From positions 248,001 to 312,000 of the forward strand of contig NZ_JAMBNR010000004.1 of assembly GCF_023715205.1 (NCBI RefSeq): 64,000 nucleotides of DNA. Reading direction: 5' to 3'. A program made the position numbers and the translations under genes. Source of the DNA: Mesobacillus maritimus (GTDB lineage Bacteria > Bacillota > Bacilli > Bacillales > Cytobacillaceae). Each line of letters begins with the position of its first letter. The stretch's first letter is position 1. Positions 9,030 to 17,159 of this stretch are shown piece by piece. The notes under the pieces are model-generated. The model searched no databases. It was not told where the DNA came from and worked only from the letters and a program-made list of their open reading frames with translations.

Positions 9030-10250
9030 TTGGGGAAAAATAAACTCTTTACAGTTGTCCTATCGGTTTTTTGTACGGTAATCTTGTCGTTCTTTGTCTT
9101 TGCGTTTGTAGACTTTACTGCCTCAGGACCGGGGGGAGGCACAACCCCTGCAGAAGAGAAGCCTAATAATGATTCGGAAGATAAATCTAGCAGTGAGGAA
9201 GAATCAAAGGAAGGTAATACTGAAGAAAATAAAACAAACGAAGAAAAGAATGGAAAAACCGATGTTACTAATGATATCGAAAATAACGTAAATAGTGGAG
9301 AAGGTGGAGACTCCGAAGTCAGTAATGATGTAGACAACAACGTAGATGGAGATAATGCGGATGTAAGCAACTCAATCGAAAACAACCTTGAAAATAGCGA
9401 CAACAATAAAATTGATAATAGTGTGACAAATAATATTAATGTCAGTGTGAATGTAAATGTATCAAATGATATAAATAATAATGCCAATAATGACAAAGAC
9501 AATAAAGATAACAAAGGCTCTACTGACGGAGATAAAAAGGAAAACGAAGACGACAATAAAAATAACAATGAAGAGGGCAACAAGGAAGGAGATTCTGGCG
9601 AGGATCGACTCATATGGGGAGTCGATTCAGCCAACCTCACTACGGAAGACATGCTTAGTTGTGTTGAGGATAACTTTGGCTCACCTGAGATTTGGGGCCG
9701 TTATTTAGGAGATAAAGATGGAGTTTCAAAAGGTTTAACTTCGGCCGAAAAGGATTTGCTTCACTCGAATGACATTAAAATTCTACTAATTTGGAATCAG
9801 TTTACGGACGGAACAGGATATGAGAATGGGAAAAATCAAGCACAAGCAGCAATCGAAATGGCAAAAGATTTAGGAGCTCCAGAAGGAGTGGCGATCTTTG
9901 CGGATATTGAACCCGATTATCCAGTAGATTCAGAGTTTATTAAAGGTTGGTATGAGGTCATGAATGAGTCTCAGTATGAACCTGGTATTTATGGTGTGTT
10001 CGATTCTAAGCAGGATTTATATGCAGCTTTAGAACAGGCAGGGCAAGAGAATGAAGAGCTGCTTAAGAATACCTATGTTTGGACAGCCGCCCCTAGTATG
10101 GGGATAACAACAGAAGATAATGCCCCTGATTATAACCCTGAAGCTCCAGAAAATGCGCTTATTGGTGGATGGCAATATGGCTTAGATGCGTCAGCTTGTA
10201 CCATTGATACAAATTTATTCCATAGCGATATTTTGGATGTGTTATGGTAA
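9030..10250 (+). CDS. DUF1906 (glycoside-hydrolase-like) exported protein with Asn-rich linker
   Basis: A 406-residue protein with an N-terminal membrane anchor or uncleaved signal (about 5-27). A very biased linker (about 35-185) follows, rich in Asn, Asp, Glu and Lys, with many V/I-x-N steps such as NINVSVNVNVSNDINN. The C-terminal domain, from LIWGVDSANLTTEDM to the end, fits DUF1906 (Rv2525c-like TIM barrel); the acidic strand VAIFADIEPDYP resembles a glycosidase active site. It probably acts at the cell wall. I start at TTG 9030, which is nine bases after GAGGAGGGG; the GTG at 9021 overlaps that site. A wall substrate is inference. Confidence 0.8.
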   Translation: MGKNKLFTVVLSVFCTVILSFFVFAFVDFTASGPGGGTTPAEEKPNNDSEDKSSSEEESKEGNTEENKTNEEKNGKTDVTNDIENNVNSGEGGDSEVSNDVDNNVDGDNADVSNSIENNLENSDNNKIDNSVTNNINVSVNVNVSNDINNNANNDKDNKDNKGSTDGDKKENEDDNKNNNEEGNKEGDSGEDRLIWGVDSANLTTEDMLSCVEDNFGSPEIWGRYLGDKDGVSKGLTSAEKDLLHSNDIKILLIWNQFTDGTGYENGKNQAQAAIEMAKDLGAPEGVAIFADIEPDYPVDSEFIKGWYEVMNESQYEPGIYGVFDSKQDLYAALEQAGQENEELLKNTYVWTAAPSMGITTEDNAPDYNPEAPENALIGGWQYGLDASACTIDTNLFHSDILDVLW

Positions 10251-10352
10251 CGCAGCTTTTGCGATGGTTTGTTGATATCGTTAGTAAATGAGCGTGAGCC
10301 TTAGAGTACTTTCTTGTCAAAGTTTGAAAATAAACGAAATTAAGAAACGTTT

Positions 10353-10384
10353 AAGGGAAACGGCATCAGCCCCGTTTCCCTTTT
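10353..10384. terminator. Terminator between convergent genes
   Basis: The perfect 11-bp stem AAGGGAAACGG / CCGTTTCCCTT with an eight-base loop lies between the DUF1906 gene and the convergent DUF4023 gene. The T-tracts are short on both sides. Confidence 0.65.
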
Positions 10385-10398
10385 ACATTCATCATTGG

Positions 10399-10521
10399 TT
10401 ATTTATTTCGGTTCGTTGGCAACTTTGCGCTAGGATTATTTTTACCTTGGCGTTTACGATTTTGCTCATCTTTTTGTTGTTTATCATGAAGCTTATTTAA
10501 AAATTCATTCGTGTTTTCCAT
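10399..10521 (-). CDS. DUF4023 small protein (40 aa)
   Basis: A short gene starting at ATG 10521 with a near-perfect AAGGAGGAA ribosome site seven bases upstream. The product starts MENTNEFLNKLHDKQQKDEQ and ends LPTNRNK; it is hydrophilic, basic at the end, and has no TM helix. This pattern (MENT-EF--KLH, then a charged Q/K/N stretch and a K-LP-N-- end) matches the DUF4023 family of about 40-residue Bacillaceae proteins of unknown function. A terminator follows at 10353-10384. It lies convergent to the DUF1906 gene and divergent from the GNAT gene. Confidence 0.75.
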   Translation of the reverse strand: MENTNEFLNKLHDKQQKDEQNRKRQGKNNPSAKLPTNRNK

Positions 10522-10681
10522 ATCAGTTCCTCCTTGGTGAAAAATAACTCTCTAGTTACTTTAACCAGTCTCAAGAGAAAACATACGATTCGGGAATGGT
10601 CACTGTAACATTGGTCAAAATAAGAAAATCACAACAACCTAACAATGGAAAACAAAAAAGATCCAGAGGAGAATTGATAAT

Positions 10682-11197
10682 ATGGATTCAGAAATTATGC
10701 GGGCCAACTATGCAGATATCCCGATTATTACAGGGATGTTTGAAGACTGTAAATCCTATTTAGAAGAGCGTGAGATATTGCAATGGGATGAACAATACCC
10801 TAGTAAAGAATATTTTGAAACGGCCTTTGCTGGAGAGAATCTATTTGTTCTAAAACTAAATGGGGAGATACAAGGGGCAATGGTTTTAGATGAATGGCAA
10901 ACCCCTGAATGGGCCGAGGCAAATTGGACCGAAGTAGATAGAGCCCCACTTATTCTCCATTCTTTTTGTGTGCACCCCTCTTTTCAAGGAGGCGGTTATG
11001 GTGGCAAAATGTTGGAATTTGCGGAGCGGTTTACCGAGCAACAAGGATATCCTGCACTAAGATTGGATACATATGCCGGAAATGAAGGTGCGGTAAAGTT
11101 TTATGAGAAGCGAGGATTTAAAAGAGTTGGAAAGGTAAGGTTAAACGGAAAACCAGAAGGACATGAGTGGTATTATTGTTTTGAGAAGATCTTTTAA
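10682..11197 (+). CDS. GNAT family N-acetyltransferase
   Basis: A 171-residue cytoplasmic acetyltransferase. It starts MDSEIMRANYADIPIITGMF, and residues about 95-112 hold the acetyl-CoA loop FCVHPSFQGGGYGGKMLEFA, followed by the GNAT motif-B strand LRLDTYAGNEGAVKFYEKRGF. This layout is typical of the YjbC-like, small-molecule or ribosomal acetylating GNATs in Bacillus. AGGAGAA precedes the ATG. It is followed 45 bases later by a DUF4236 gene on the same strand. The acceptor substrate cannot be read from the sequence. Confidence 0.85.
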   Translation: MDSEIMRANYADIPIITGMFEDCKSYLEEREILQWDEQYPSKEYFETAFAGENLFVLKLNGEIQGAMVLDEWQTPEWAEANWTEVDRAPLILHSFCVHPSFQGGGYGGKMLEFAERFTEQQGYPALRLDTYAGNEGAVKFYEKRGFKRVGKVRLNGKPEGHEWYYCFEKIF

Positions 11198-11241
11198 ACA
11201 AATATCTATATTTAAGGCTTCCTTTTATGAAAGGATGTGTG

Positions 11242-12342
11242 ATGAAGTTGGGATTACGTTTTCGAAAAAGTTTTAAAATCGCACCAGGTGTCCGGGTAAA
11301 TGTAGGAAAGAAAAGTGTCGGAATGAGTGTTGGCGGAAAAGGCCTGCGATATTCAGTTAACAGTAGTGGGAGAAGAACAAGCACGGTTGGGATTCCTGGT
11401 ACAGGGGTATCTTATTCAACAACTTCTAGTTCTAGGACCTATAAAACAGAGGCCTATAAACGTCGCAGTGCTTTATCGAAGTTGGAAAGAGAACAGCAAA
11501 AATTGGAAGAACAAGAATACAATCAACTTCAAGTGGACCTTTATAATAATCGACTTGAACAAATTCGTTCAATTCATCATGAAGCTGATGACCCCGTCGA
11601 TTGGGAAGAGGTGTTTCGGCGTAACCCTCCTTATCAAAAAGGTACAGAAGGGCCGAATGAAAAAGATGCGAAACAACAATTAAGTGCTTATAAACCGGGC
11701 TTTTTTGAGAAGTTATTTAAAAAAGATGAAGTGAAAGTAAAAAAGTTAGAGGCAGATGTACAAGAAGGTATTCAACAAGACATCGAGCACTGGGAAGATT
11801 GGCAAAGAGCACAACGTATGGCTAAGCGTATTCTTGATAAAGACATTGATGCCTATTTAGAAGTCATCAATGAATTTGGACCACTGGACGACCTGCTCGA
11901 ATTTGGAAGTTGTTTCGAATTCGGAACCGACCAACCAGACCTTATTCATGTGTCATTTGATGTACATCCCGATAGTGTAATTCCTGAACAAACATTATCG
12001 TTAACAAAAACGGGGAAGCTTTCAAGAAAAAATCTGACAAAAACAGATTATTATGATCTTCTTCAAGACTATGTTTGCGGTAGTGCTTTGCGAATTGCGC
12101 GCGATATGTTTGCTTTGTTGCCTATTGCCACAGTATTTGTTCATGCCTATGAAGATCGGCTTAATACTGCAACTGGACATCAAGCAAAAGTAGCCATTCT
12201 ATCAGTAAAGTATGAAAGAGAACGTCTTGAGAAACTAAATTTCACTCAGTTAGATCCTTCAGATGCGTTAAGTAATTTTGAACATCATATGGTGTTCAAA
12301 AAGACAAAAGGTTTTGATGAAATTAAAGAAATTATTGTTTAA
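11242..12342 (+). CDS. DUF4236 domain protein
   Basis: A 366-residue soluble protein. The first 60 residues (MKLGLRFRKSFKIAPGVRVN, then VGMSVGGKGLRYSVN and TVGIPGTGVSYS) are a textbook DUF4236 domain, a glycine-rich beta domain found at the N-terminus of many bacterial proteins of unknown function. A charged coiled-coil segment follows (about 70-110), then a mixed domain of about 220 residues that I do not recognise. I start at ATG 11242 rather than the ATG 15 bases upstream, because AAAGGA sits at the right distance and DUF4236 proteins begin M-x-F/L-RFRKS. The function is unknown. Confidence 0.82.
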   Translation: MKLGLRFRKSFKIAPGVRVNVGKKSVGMSVGGKGLRYSVNSSGRRTSTVGIPGTGVSYSTTSSSRTYKTEAYKRRSALSKLEREQQKLEEQEYNQLQVDLYNNRLEQIRSIHHEADDPVDWEEVFRRNPPYQKGTEGPNEKDAKQQLSAYKPGFFEKLFKKDEVKVKKLEADVQEGIQQDIEHWEDWQRAQRMAKRILDKDIDAYLEVINEFGPLDDLLEFGSCFEFGTDQPDLIHVSFDVHPDSVIPEQTLSLTKTGKLSRKNLTKTDYYDLLQDYVCGSALRIARDMFALLPIATVFVHAYEDRLNTATGHQAKVAILSVKYERERLEKLNFTQLDPSDALSNFEHHMVFKKTKGFDEIKEIIV

Positions 12343-12359
12343 GAGTATATTGTTTCAGT

Positions 12360-12398
12360 ACTAGCTCTTTCCTGATTGAGGTAAGAGCTAGTGTCTTT
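12360..12398 (+). terminator. Terminator after the DUF4236 gene
   Basis: The perfect 10-bp stem ACTAGCTCTT / AAGAGCTAGT with a 13-base loop is followed by a weak T-tract (GTCTTTTCC). Confidence 0.65.
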
Positions 12399-12416
12399 TC
12401 CCTTCTTTCTAATAAA

Positions 12417-12478
12417 AAGGCTCTTTACTCAAACTGGATGCTTTAGGATTTTAATAACAATCTTTCCAAATACCCTTT
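12417..12478 (-). mobile_element. MITE-like element, internally deleted copy (copy E)
   Basis: A 62-bp remnant in reverse orientation with the two ends of the family seen at 45421-45571. The left end is AAGGCTCTTTACTCAAACT and the other end is GCTTTAGGATTTTAATAACAATCTTT, joined with the centre missing. TAAA flanks it on both sides (12413-12416 and 12479-12482), provided the right end has one extra T. It sits between convergent genes. Confidence 0.6.
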
Positions 12479-12526
12479 TAAAAAATAGATCGCATACTTA
12501 AATTTGTTCATGCAGAAAGAGTGAAA

Positions 12527-13888
12527 TTAGTTATTTCTTCTGGTTATCACCATTTTCAATGAAGGCTTGGGTCTTAGGGTAATAAGTGGTTGAGGTTTGA
12601 TTTCTACATGATCAGGGATTAGATGAAGTTGATATTTTTGTGCAATACATGCCAAGACTAGCACCATTTCCATGAATGCAAAGTGATTACCAATACAAAC
12701 TCTTGGACCTCCACCAAACGGAAAGTAAGCATAAGGAGGTATCGTTTTAATAAAGTTATTTTCAAATCTTTCTGGCTTAAATTCCTCAGGATGCTCGAAA
12801 TATTCTGGGAGTCTGTGCATGACGTATTGACTCATTAAGACCATTTCTCCTTTTGTAAACTGATAACCACCAATTTCAACTGTCTTGTCCACTTGGCGAC
12901 CAATCACATAAGCAGGCGGATACAACCTGAGTGATTCCCTGATGATATTTTGTGTATAAAATAGTCTTTGGAAATGCTCGGGTTTTACAGGATCATCGCC
13001 GACCACAGTATGAATTTCCTCATGAAGCCGAGCTTCTACCTCAGGATGTTGAGCAAGTAAATAATGAGTCCACGATAAGGCATTGGCAGTTGTTTCATGG
13101 CCTGCTAAGAAGATGGTCATGAGTTCGTCGCGTAACTGTTTATCTGTCATTCCTAACCCATTTTCTTCATCTTTGGCACTCATTAAGATGCCAAGCAAAT
13201 CCTCTTTTTGCTTATCTTCCTGTCTTCTATTCCCAATAATTTTAAAAAGCACTTCATCTAGTGCTTGGACAGTTTGACGATATTTACGGTTATTTTGTGT
13301 TGGAATCGACAGGGGAAGTGGGATAACAGATCTCATTCGTTTTATAGCAAGCTTCATTGCTTTTTCTACGGATTCACCAATTAATTCATGTCCTTCTTTA
13401 AAATCTAAGCCGAACATCGTTTTCGTAATGATCCCTAGCGTAATATTCATCATATCTTGGGAAACATCAGATTCTAGAGCTTTATCCCATTTGGAGATAT
13501 AAGCTTCTGTCGTGTCAATCATATCTTGGGCGTACGATTTGATATGTGTTTTTTTGAAAGCAGGTTGAATAAGTCTCCGTTGTTGCAAGTGCTGTTCCTT
13601 CTCGCTTGTTAGGAGTCCATCCCCTAGTATCACCTTTAATGATTGAACATCACTTGATTTAATAAAATTCTTTTGCTCCGTCACTAACACTTCTTTTATC
13701 AACTCGGGGTCTGTTAGTAGAATTACTTTCTGGAATGGACCTAACCGAAAGCGGACAATTGGGCCTTGTTCCCTTGCCAGCTTTTCTAAAAATTGTAACG
13801 GATTGTGTTGGAATTCTTTTAGGTGGCCAGTAAAGAGTTTGCCATCGGTTGCTTGAGGGATTTGTTTTAAAACAACAGTTCTGTCCAA
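12527..13888 (-). CDS. Cytochrome P450
   Basis: A 453-residue soluble P450 monooxygenase. The I-helix oxygen-activation motif AGHETT is at 262-267, the K-helix ExxR is ESLR at 318-321, and the heme loop FPFGGGPRVCIGNHFA carries the axial thiolate Cys398. The size and lack of a fused reductase mean that it needs separate redox partners, and none is adjacent. The closest style is the CYP102-heme-domain-like or CYP110-like fatty-acid or terpenoid hydroxylases, but the substrate is not assignable. The start is TTG at 13888; AAGGAG lies upstream at rather long spacing (12 bases), so the exact start is uncertain. It is divergent from phaR. Confidence 0.92.
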   Translation of the reverse strand: MDRTVVLKQIPQATDGKLFTGHLKEFQHNPLQFLEKLAREQGPIVRFRLGPFQKVILLTDPELIKEVLVTEQKNFIKSSDVQSLKVILGDGLLTSEKEQHLQQRRLIQPAFKKTHIKSYAQDMIDTTEAYISKWDKALESDVSQDMMNITLGIITKTMFGLDFKEGHELIGESVEKAMKLAIKRMRSVIPLPLSIPTQNNRKYRQTVQALDEVLFKIIGNRRQEDKQKEDLLGILMSAKDEENGLGMTDKQLRDELMTIFLAGHETTANALSWTHYLLAQHPEVEARLHEEIHTVVGDDPVKPEHFQRLFYTQNIIRESLRLYPPAYVIGRQVDKTVEIGGYQFTKGEMVLMSQYVMHRLPEYFEHPEEFKPERFENNFIKTIPPYAYFPFGGGPRVCIGNHFAFMEMVLVLACIAQKYQLHLIPDHVEIKPQPLITLRPKPSLKMVITRRNN

Positions 13889-14048
13889 TTAGTTTAAATT
13901 CTCCTTTCCTTCTGAATTCTAGGAATTACTATATATTAAGCCGGATAAAGATGAATGGTGTCTAAAATGGTAGAAATGCCAAGGCCCGTTTATGCGACAA
14001 ACTCGTCACTCCTAAATGAAAAGCAACCAATAGACATATCCATCATTT

Positions 14049-14077
14049 TTGGCACGGTTCCTTTCCGACTGTATAAA
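14049..14077 (+). promoter_or_regulatory. Sigma-A-type promoter for phaR-phaC
   Basis: TTGGCA (14049-14054) and TATAAA (14072-14077) are separated by exactly 17 bases, 54 bases before the phaR start codon. Confidence 0.7.
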
Positions 14078-14130
14078 ATATAACGAGCTTGTTTGTTTTT
14101 GTTTTTAATTGGTAGAAAGGAAGGGGAACG

Positions 14131-14643
14131 ATGAGCGATAAATCAATGAAACTTAAGGATTTGACCCGGTTAGTAGCGAATTATGAAAAGGATTTAAATG
14201 ATTTTATTAAAGACAAATTAAATGATAATCAGGTAGTGGCTCTAGCAAATACCGAGATGGAAAAACACCTTAAGAAGGTGAGATTTCTACGACGCTTCTC
14301 TGAAATTATCGCCCACCAATTTAATTTCCCAACAAGAGATGATCTTGCAAATGTCTCAAGACTGGTTATGCAACTTGAGGATAGATTAGACCATATCGAA
14401 GAAATGCTGATTCAAACTCTTGGTGAGAATGGCTCCATAATGGAAGAGGATCTACAAACAATAGAAGGTGAAGCAAATCAGCAAATGAACAGGGAAGAAG
14501 CAGATTTAAAAGCAGGAGAAGGAGAAGGAGAAAAAAATAGTCTTAGAAATAGAGTGTTAGAAACTCTGTCACAATTAGGAAAACAAGCAGTTAAAGATAG
14601 TATTCAAGATGCACTCTCGCAAAGGGGCAATTTACGTGGCTGA
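14131..14643 (+). CDS. phaR: PhaR-like subunit of class IV polyhydroxyalkanoate synthase
   Basis: A 170-residue, highly charged helical protein. The segment FNFPTRDDLANVSRLVMQLEDRLDHIEEML (about 67-98) corresponds to the conserved C-terminal helix pair of Bacillus PhaR (NLPTKDDIAKVASLVVNLE type). PhaR is the essential partner of PhaC in the Bacillus class IV PHA synthase, which polymerises 3-hydroxyacyl-CoA into granules. The N-terminal part is shorter than in B. megaterium, and there is an extra acidic C-terminal tail with GEGEGE. The gene overlaps phaC by eight bases (GTGGCTGA), which indicates coupled translation and supports the assignment. Confidence 0.75.
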   Translation: MSDKSMKLKDLTRLVANYEKDLNDFIKDKLNDNQVVALANTEMEKHLKKVRFLRRFSEIIAHQFNFPTRDDLANVSRLVMQLEDRLDHIEEMLIQTLGENGSIMEEDLQTIEGEANQQMNREEADLKAGEGEGEKNSLRNRVLETLSQLGKQAVKDSIQDALSQRGNLRG

Positions 14644-15646
14644 TTTTCCTCGGAAGCGAGGTACTCCGAGAATTATTGAACAATCTGAAATACCGGTAGG
14701 TCCGACTCCTCGTAAAGCAATTTGGAGAAAAAATAAAGCTACTTTATGGTATTATCCAGCAGCTGTTAAGAAGAAGCGGACTCCGATGTTTCTTATTTAT
14801 TCGCTAGTAAACCAGGCCTTTATTTTAGACCTCGCACCAGGTGCTAGTATGATAGAAGGGTTTACAGAACAAGGTTACGATGTGTACTTGCTAGACTTTG
14901 GCATACCGGGGTATGAGGATAAAAATATCTCTTTAGCTGATTATATCTTTGATTATATTCAACCAGGTGCGCGCCGAGCATTATGGCATTCAAAAGCGGA
15001 AGATCTAACCGTGATTGGTTACTGTCTAGGTGGAACCTTGGCCGTTATGTATGCCGCAATCGCCACTGAACCAATCAAGAACCTCATCCTATTTGCTGCC
15101 CCTATTGATTTTAAAAACATCCCCTATATGAGTAATTGGCATCAAGCGTTACGCGAAGGTGGCTTAAAACCAGAAGGCTTAATAGATGAATACGGAGTGG
15201 TACCTGCACAAGCAATGGAGTTCGGTCTGCGGTTGATGACCGCTCCAATCAATGTTACCCCTTATTTAGCTCTACTTGGACGAATGAACGATAAAAAATA
15301 TATAGAAAAATGGCGGAAGTTTGATAAGTGGGTGAAAGGGCATGTTCCATTTGCCGGGACCGCGTTTAAAGAACTTTTACACGAAATGGTTGTAAAAAAT
15401 AAGCTAATTAAAAATAAGTTATATTTGCGTCAAAAAAAAGTCAATTTGAAGGATATCAAAGCGAATTTACTGGTGGTCTCAACAGAAGGTGACGATTTAA
15501 TTCCAGAAGAAATGGTAAAACCTCTTGTGAAAAAGGTGTCTTCCCGGGATAAAACTTATCTCCGTGTAAAAGGCGGACATGTCACACTAGCCATAAGAGG
15601 TGGGCTTCCTGAATTTCTCACCAAATGGTTAGACAGGCGTTCGTAA
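14636..15646 (+). CDS. phaC: Class III/IV poly(3-hydroxyalkanoate) synthase PhaC
   Basis: A 336-residue alpha/beta-hydrolase-fold polymerase. The lipase-like box GYCLGG gives the nucleophile Cys130; Asp286 in EGDDLIPE and His315 in KGGHVTLAI complete the Cys-Asp-His triad known for PHA synthases. The PxGxTPxxxIWxKNKxxL segment at 27-43 and the LIYSLVN block are also class III/IV hallmarks. I choose GTG 14636 because AAAGGGG is eight bases before it and it overlaps the phaR stop; ATG 14609 has no comparable site. The protein is slightly short for the family (about 355). No phaB, phaP or phaQ is nearby. Confidence 0.88.
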   Translation: MADFPRKRGTPRIIEQSEIPVGPTPRKAIWRKNKATLWYYPAAVKKKRTPMFLIYSLVNQAFILDLAPGASMIEGFTEQGYDVYLLDFGIPGYEDKNISLADYIFDYIQPGARRALWHSKAEDLTVIGYCLGGTLAVMYAAIATEPIKNLILFAAPIDFKNIPYMSNWHQALREGGLKPEGLIDEYGVVPAQAMEFGLRLMTAPINVTPYLALLGRMNDKKYIEKWRKFDKWVKGHVPFAGTAFKELLHEMVVKNKLIKNKLYLRQKKVNLKDIKANLLVVSTEGDDLIPEEMVKPLVKKVSSRDKTYLRVKGGHVTLAIRGGLPEFLTKWLDRRS

Positions 15647-15664
15647 AAGATTAACAGAAGTTTT

Positions 15665-15700
15665 AGATGCTTTCTCGTATTAGGAGGCATCTTTTTTTTT
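15665..15700 (+). terminator. Terminator after phaC
   Basis: AGATGC pairs with GCATCT around a 16-base apical region, followed by nine T. Confidence 0.75.
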
Positions 15701-15861
15701 GGCTCTTTTTTCAAAGGTGTCAATTTAACAGAACGATTGGTTTAAAGTTGAGTGGAAAGAGTTTGTGCTTTTATTCGAAAATAGGAAGCGTTTGTAGGTT
15801 AAAACGTAAACTCTTTAACCCTTAAAGGGGAGTTAGTTAATATAGTTCTAATCTATTGATA

Positions 15862-16160
15862 GAGGGGCAAAAGGAACCAATACTCGGTGCCCGTTGGAGG
15901 AGAAAAAATTGAGCCACGGTAAACGAGGGAGCGTCTCGGTGCCCGATGGAGGAGAAAAAATCGAGCAACGGTAAACGAGGAAGCGTCTCGGTGCCCTAAC
16001 CGAGGAAAGACCAAAGGAGAAAGGTCACCAATAAAGCGTATAAGTGCCCAAACTGGGCGAAGACAATTAAGAAGGGTCACCAATAAGGTAGATTGATAAC
16101 CAAACTAATGTAAAATTAACTAGTAAGGGCACCTATTAAACGAAATAGGTGCCCTTCTAA
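15862..16160. repeat. 52-bp-period intergenic repeat array (array 1)
   Basis: Five degenerate units start with a GTGCCC/ATAACC box at about 15887, 15939, 15991, 16044 and 16097, so the period is 52-53 bases. Units 1 and 2 are almost identical over 52 bases (CTCGGTGCCCGNTGGAGGAG, then AAAAAATNGAGC and AACGAGG-AGCGT). Later units end in GGTCACCAATA. Each start box (GGTGCCC) is complementary in style to the unit end (GGTCACC), so units can fold. The array ends in a perfect 13-bp hairpin (16125-16156, AAGGGCACCTATT arms) without a T-tract. The same unit occurs at 40454-40605. The rest of the 553-base gap holds only the phaC terminator. Confidence 0.7.
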
Positions 16161-16199
16161 TAAAAGTACTAATCTGTCACTACTTTTTAATACTCATTA

Positions 16200-17114
16200 T
16201 TAAATTTGTGATTCATAAATTTGTAGATTCGCAAAAATCGTTTGAATGACAGGAGTGCTGAGTTGTTTTTCTTTTGCGAGATCTAATAGGTAGCCAAAGA
16301 AGTGATTAGCCTCGGTCAGGAGACCTTTCTCCATATCACGCTGTAAGGAGGATTTCATTTGATGGTCCATTTGGTTGATTTTCTCTAATTGCGTCCCTTC
16401 AACATCACCTGCAAGAGGTGCTCCGACACTTCTCATGACGCGCCCTGTTTCAGTAAGCAAAGATTCAATTGTTTTCATTCCATATTCGCTATCACGAATA
16501 GGACCAATTGTTGATTGGAAAAGGGAAGTAACACCACTTAGTGTGGCGATGAACTGGTATTTATGCCACATATCCTGTTCAATCCTATTAGATAAGCGGA
16601 AGTTTGCTTTCGTCCCTTCGAAAGCGTCCTGAAGCTTAAGGATTCTTGCTGTTTTTTCACCAGAATATTCACCGAAAACGAGGTCGTGGATTGGACTTGT
16701 TTGGATGACTGCTCCTTTTTCATTAAGCGTGGTTTCAACAAAGCATAATCCACCAATTACTTTCGCCTCACCAAAAGCGTCGCGAAGTTGCGAAACATGA
16801 GCAATCCCATTTAGTAATGGCAAAACCAATGTTTGTTCGGTTACATAAGGTCGAATGCTTTCAATCGCTCCATGTAAATGATAAGACTTAGTTGATAGAA
16901 GGATCACATCAAATGGTCCAGCTTCTTCTCCACTCAAAATGGTCTTTGGAGTGAATGTCATATCACCATGAACACTTTCAATGACTAGACCATTTTCCCG
17001 GAGCTGTTGTTGTCGTTTTTCCCGGACAAGAAATGTGACATCTTCTCCTTTTTCAAGTAAACGGCCACCGAAATAGCCACCAATTGCTCCTGCACCTAAA
17101 ACTAAAATTTTCAT
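16200..17114 (-). CDS. panE: Ketopantoate reductase family protein (2-dehydropantoate 2-reductase)
   Basis: A 304-residue cytoplasmic NADPH-dependent reductase. The N-terminal Rossmann motif is GAGAIGGYFGGRLL (residues 7-20). The ApbA/PanE N-domain ends near LLNGIAH, and the helical C-domain contains MWHKYQFIATLSGVTSL, with the Lys expected for ketopantoate binding. It would make pantoate for CoA synthesis. Bacillus genomes often carry several paralogues of this fold, so it may be a family member with another 2-ketoacid substrate. I start at ATG 17114, six bases after AAGGAGG; ATG 17117 and a longer reading to 17150 are also open. Confidence 0.82.
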   Translation of the reverse strand: MKILVLGAGAIGGYFGGRLLEKGEDVTFLVREKRQQQLRENGLVIESVHGDMTFTPKTILSGEEAGPFDVILLSTKSYHLHGAIESIRPYVTEQTLVLPLLNGIAHVSQLRDAFGEAKVIGGLCFVETTLNEKGAVIQTSPIHDLVFGEYSGEKTARILKLQDAFEGTKANFRLSNRIEQDMWHKYQFIATLSGVTSLFQSTIGPIRDSEYGMKTIESLLTETGRVMRSVGAPLAGDVEGTQLEKINQMDHQMKSSLQRDMEKGLLTEANHFFGYLLDLAKEKQLSTPVIQTIFANLQIYESQI

Positions 17115-17159
17115 CATATTCCTCCTTATGTAAATTACCGTGGTCAACACGGCTCCTTC

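Noticed and set aside
9002-9652. A 216-codon Ser/Leu-rich antisense frame over the DUF1906 linker.
   Set aside because: Its composition is the mirror of the Asn/Asp/Glu-rich codons on the plus strand; no start signals.
10288-10500. A 70-codon hydrophobic frame on the plus strand.
   Set aside because: It overlaps the terminator and the better supported DUF4023 gene on the other strand and lacks a ribosome site.
15853-16083. An open frame on the minus strand and a possible CRISPR-like array.
   Set aside because: The frame only follows the 52-bp repeats. There are no constant repeats with unique spacers and no cas genes, so it is not CRISPR.
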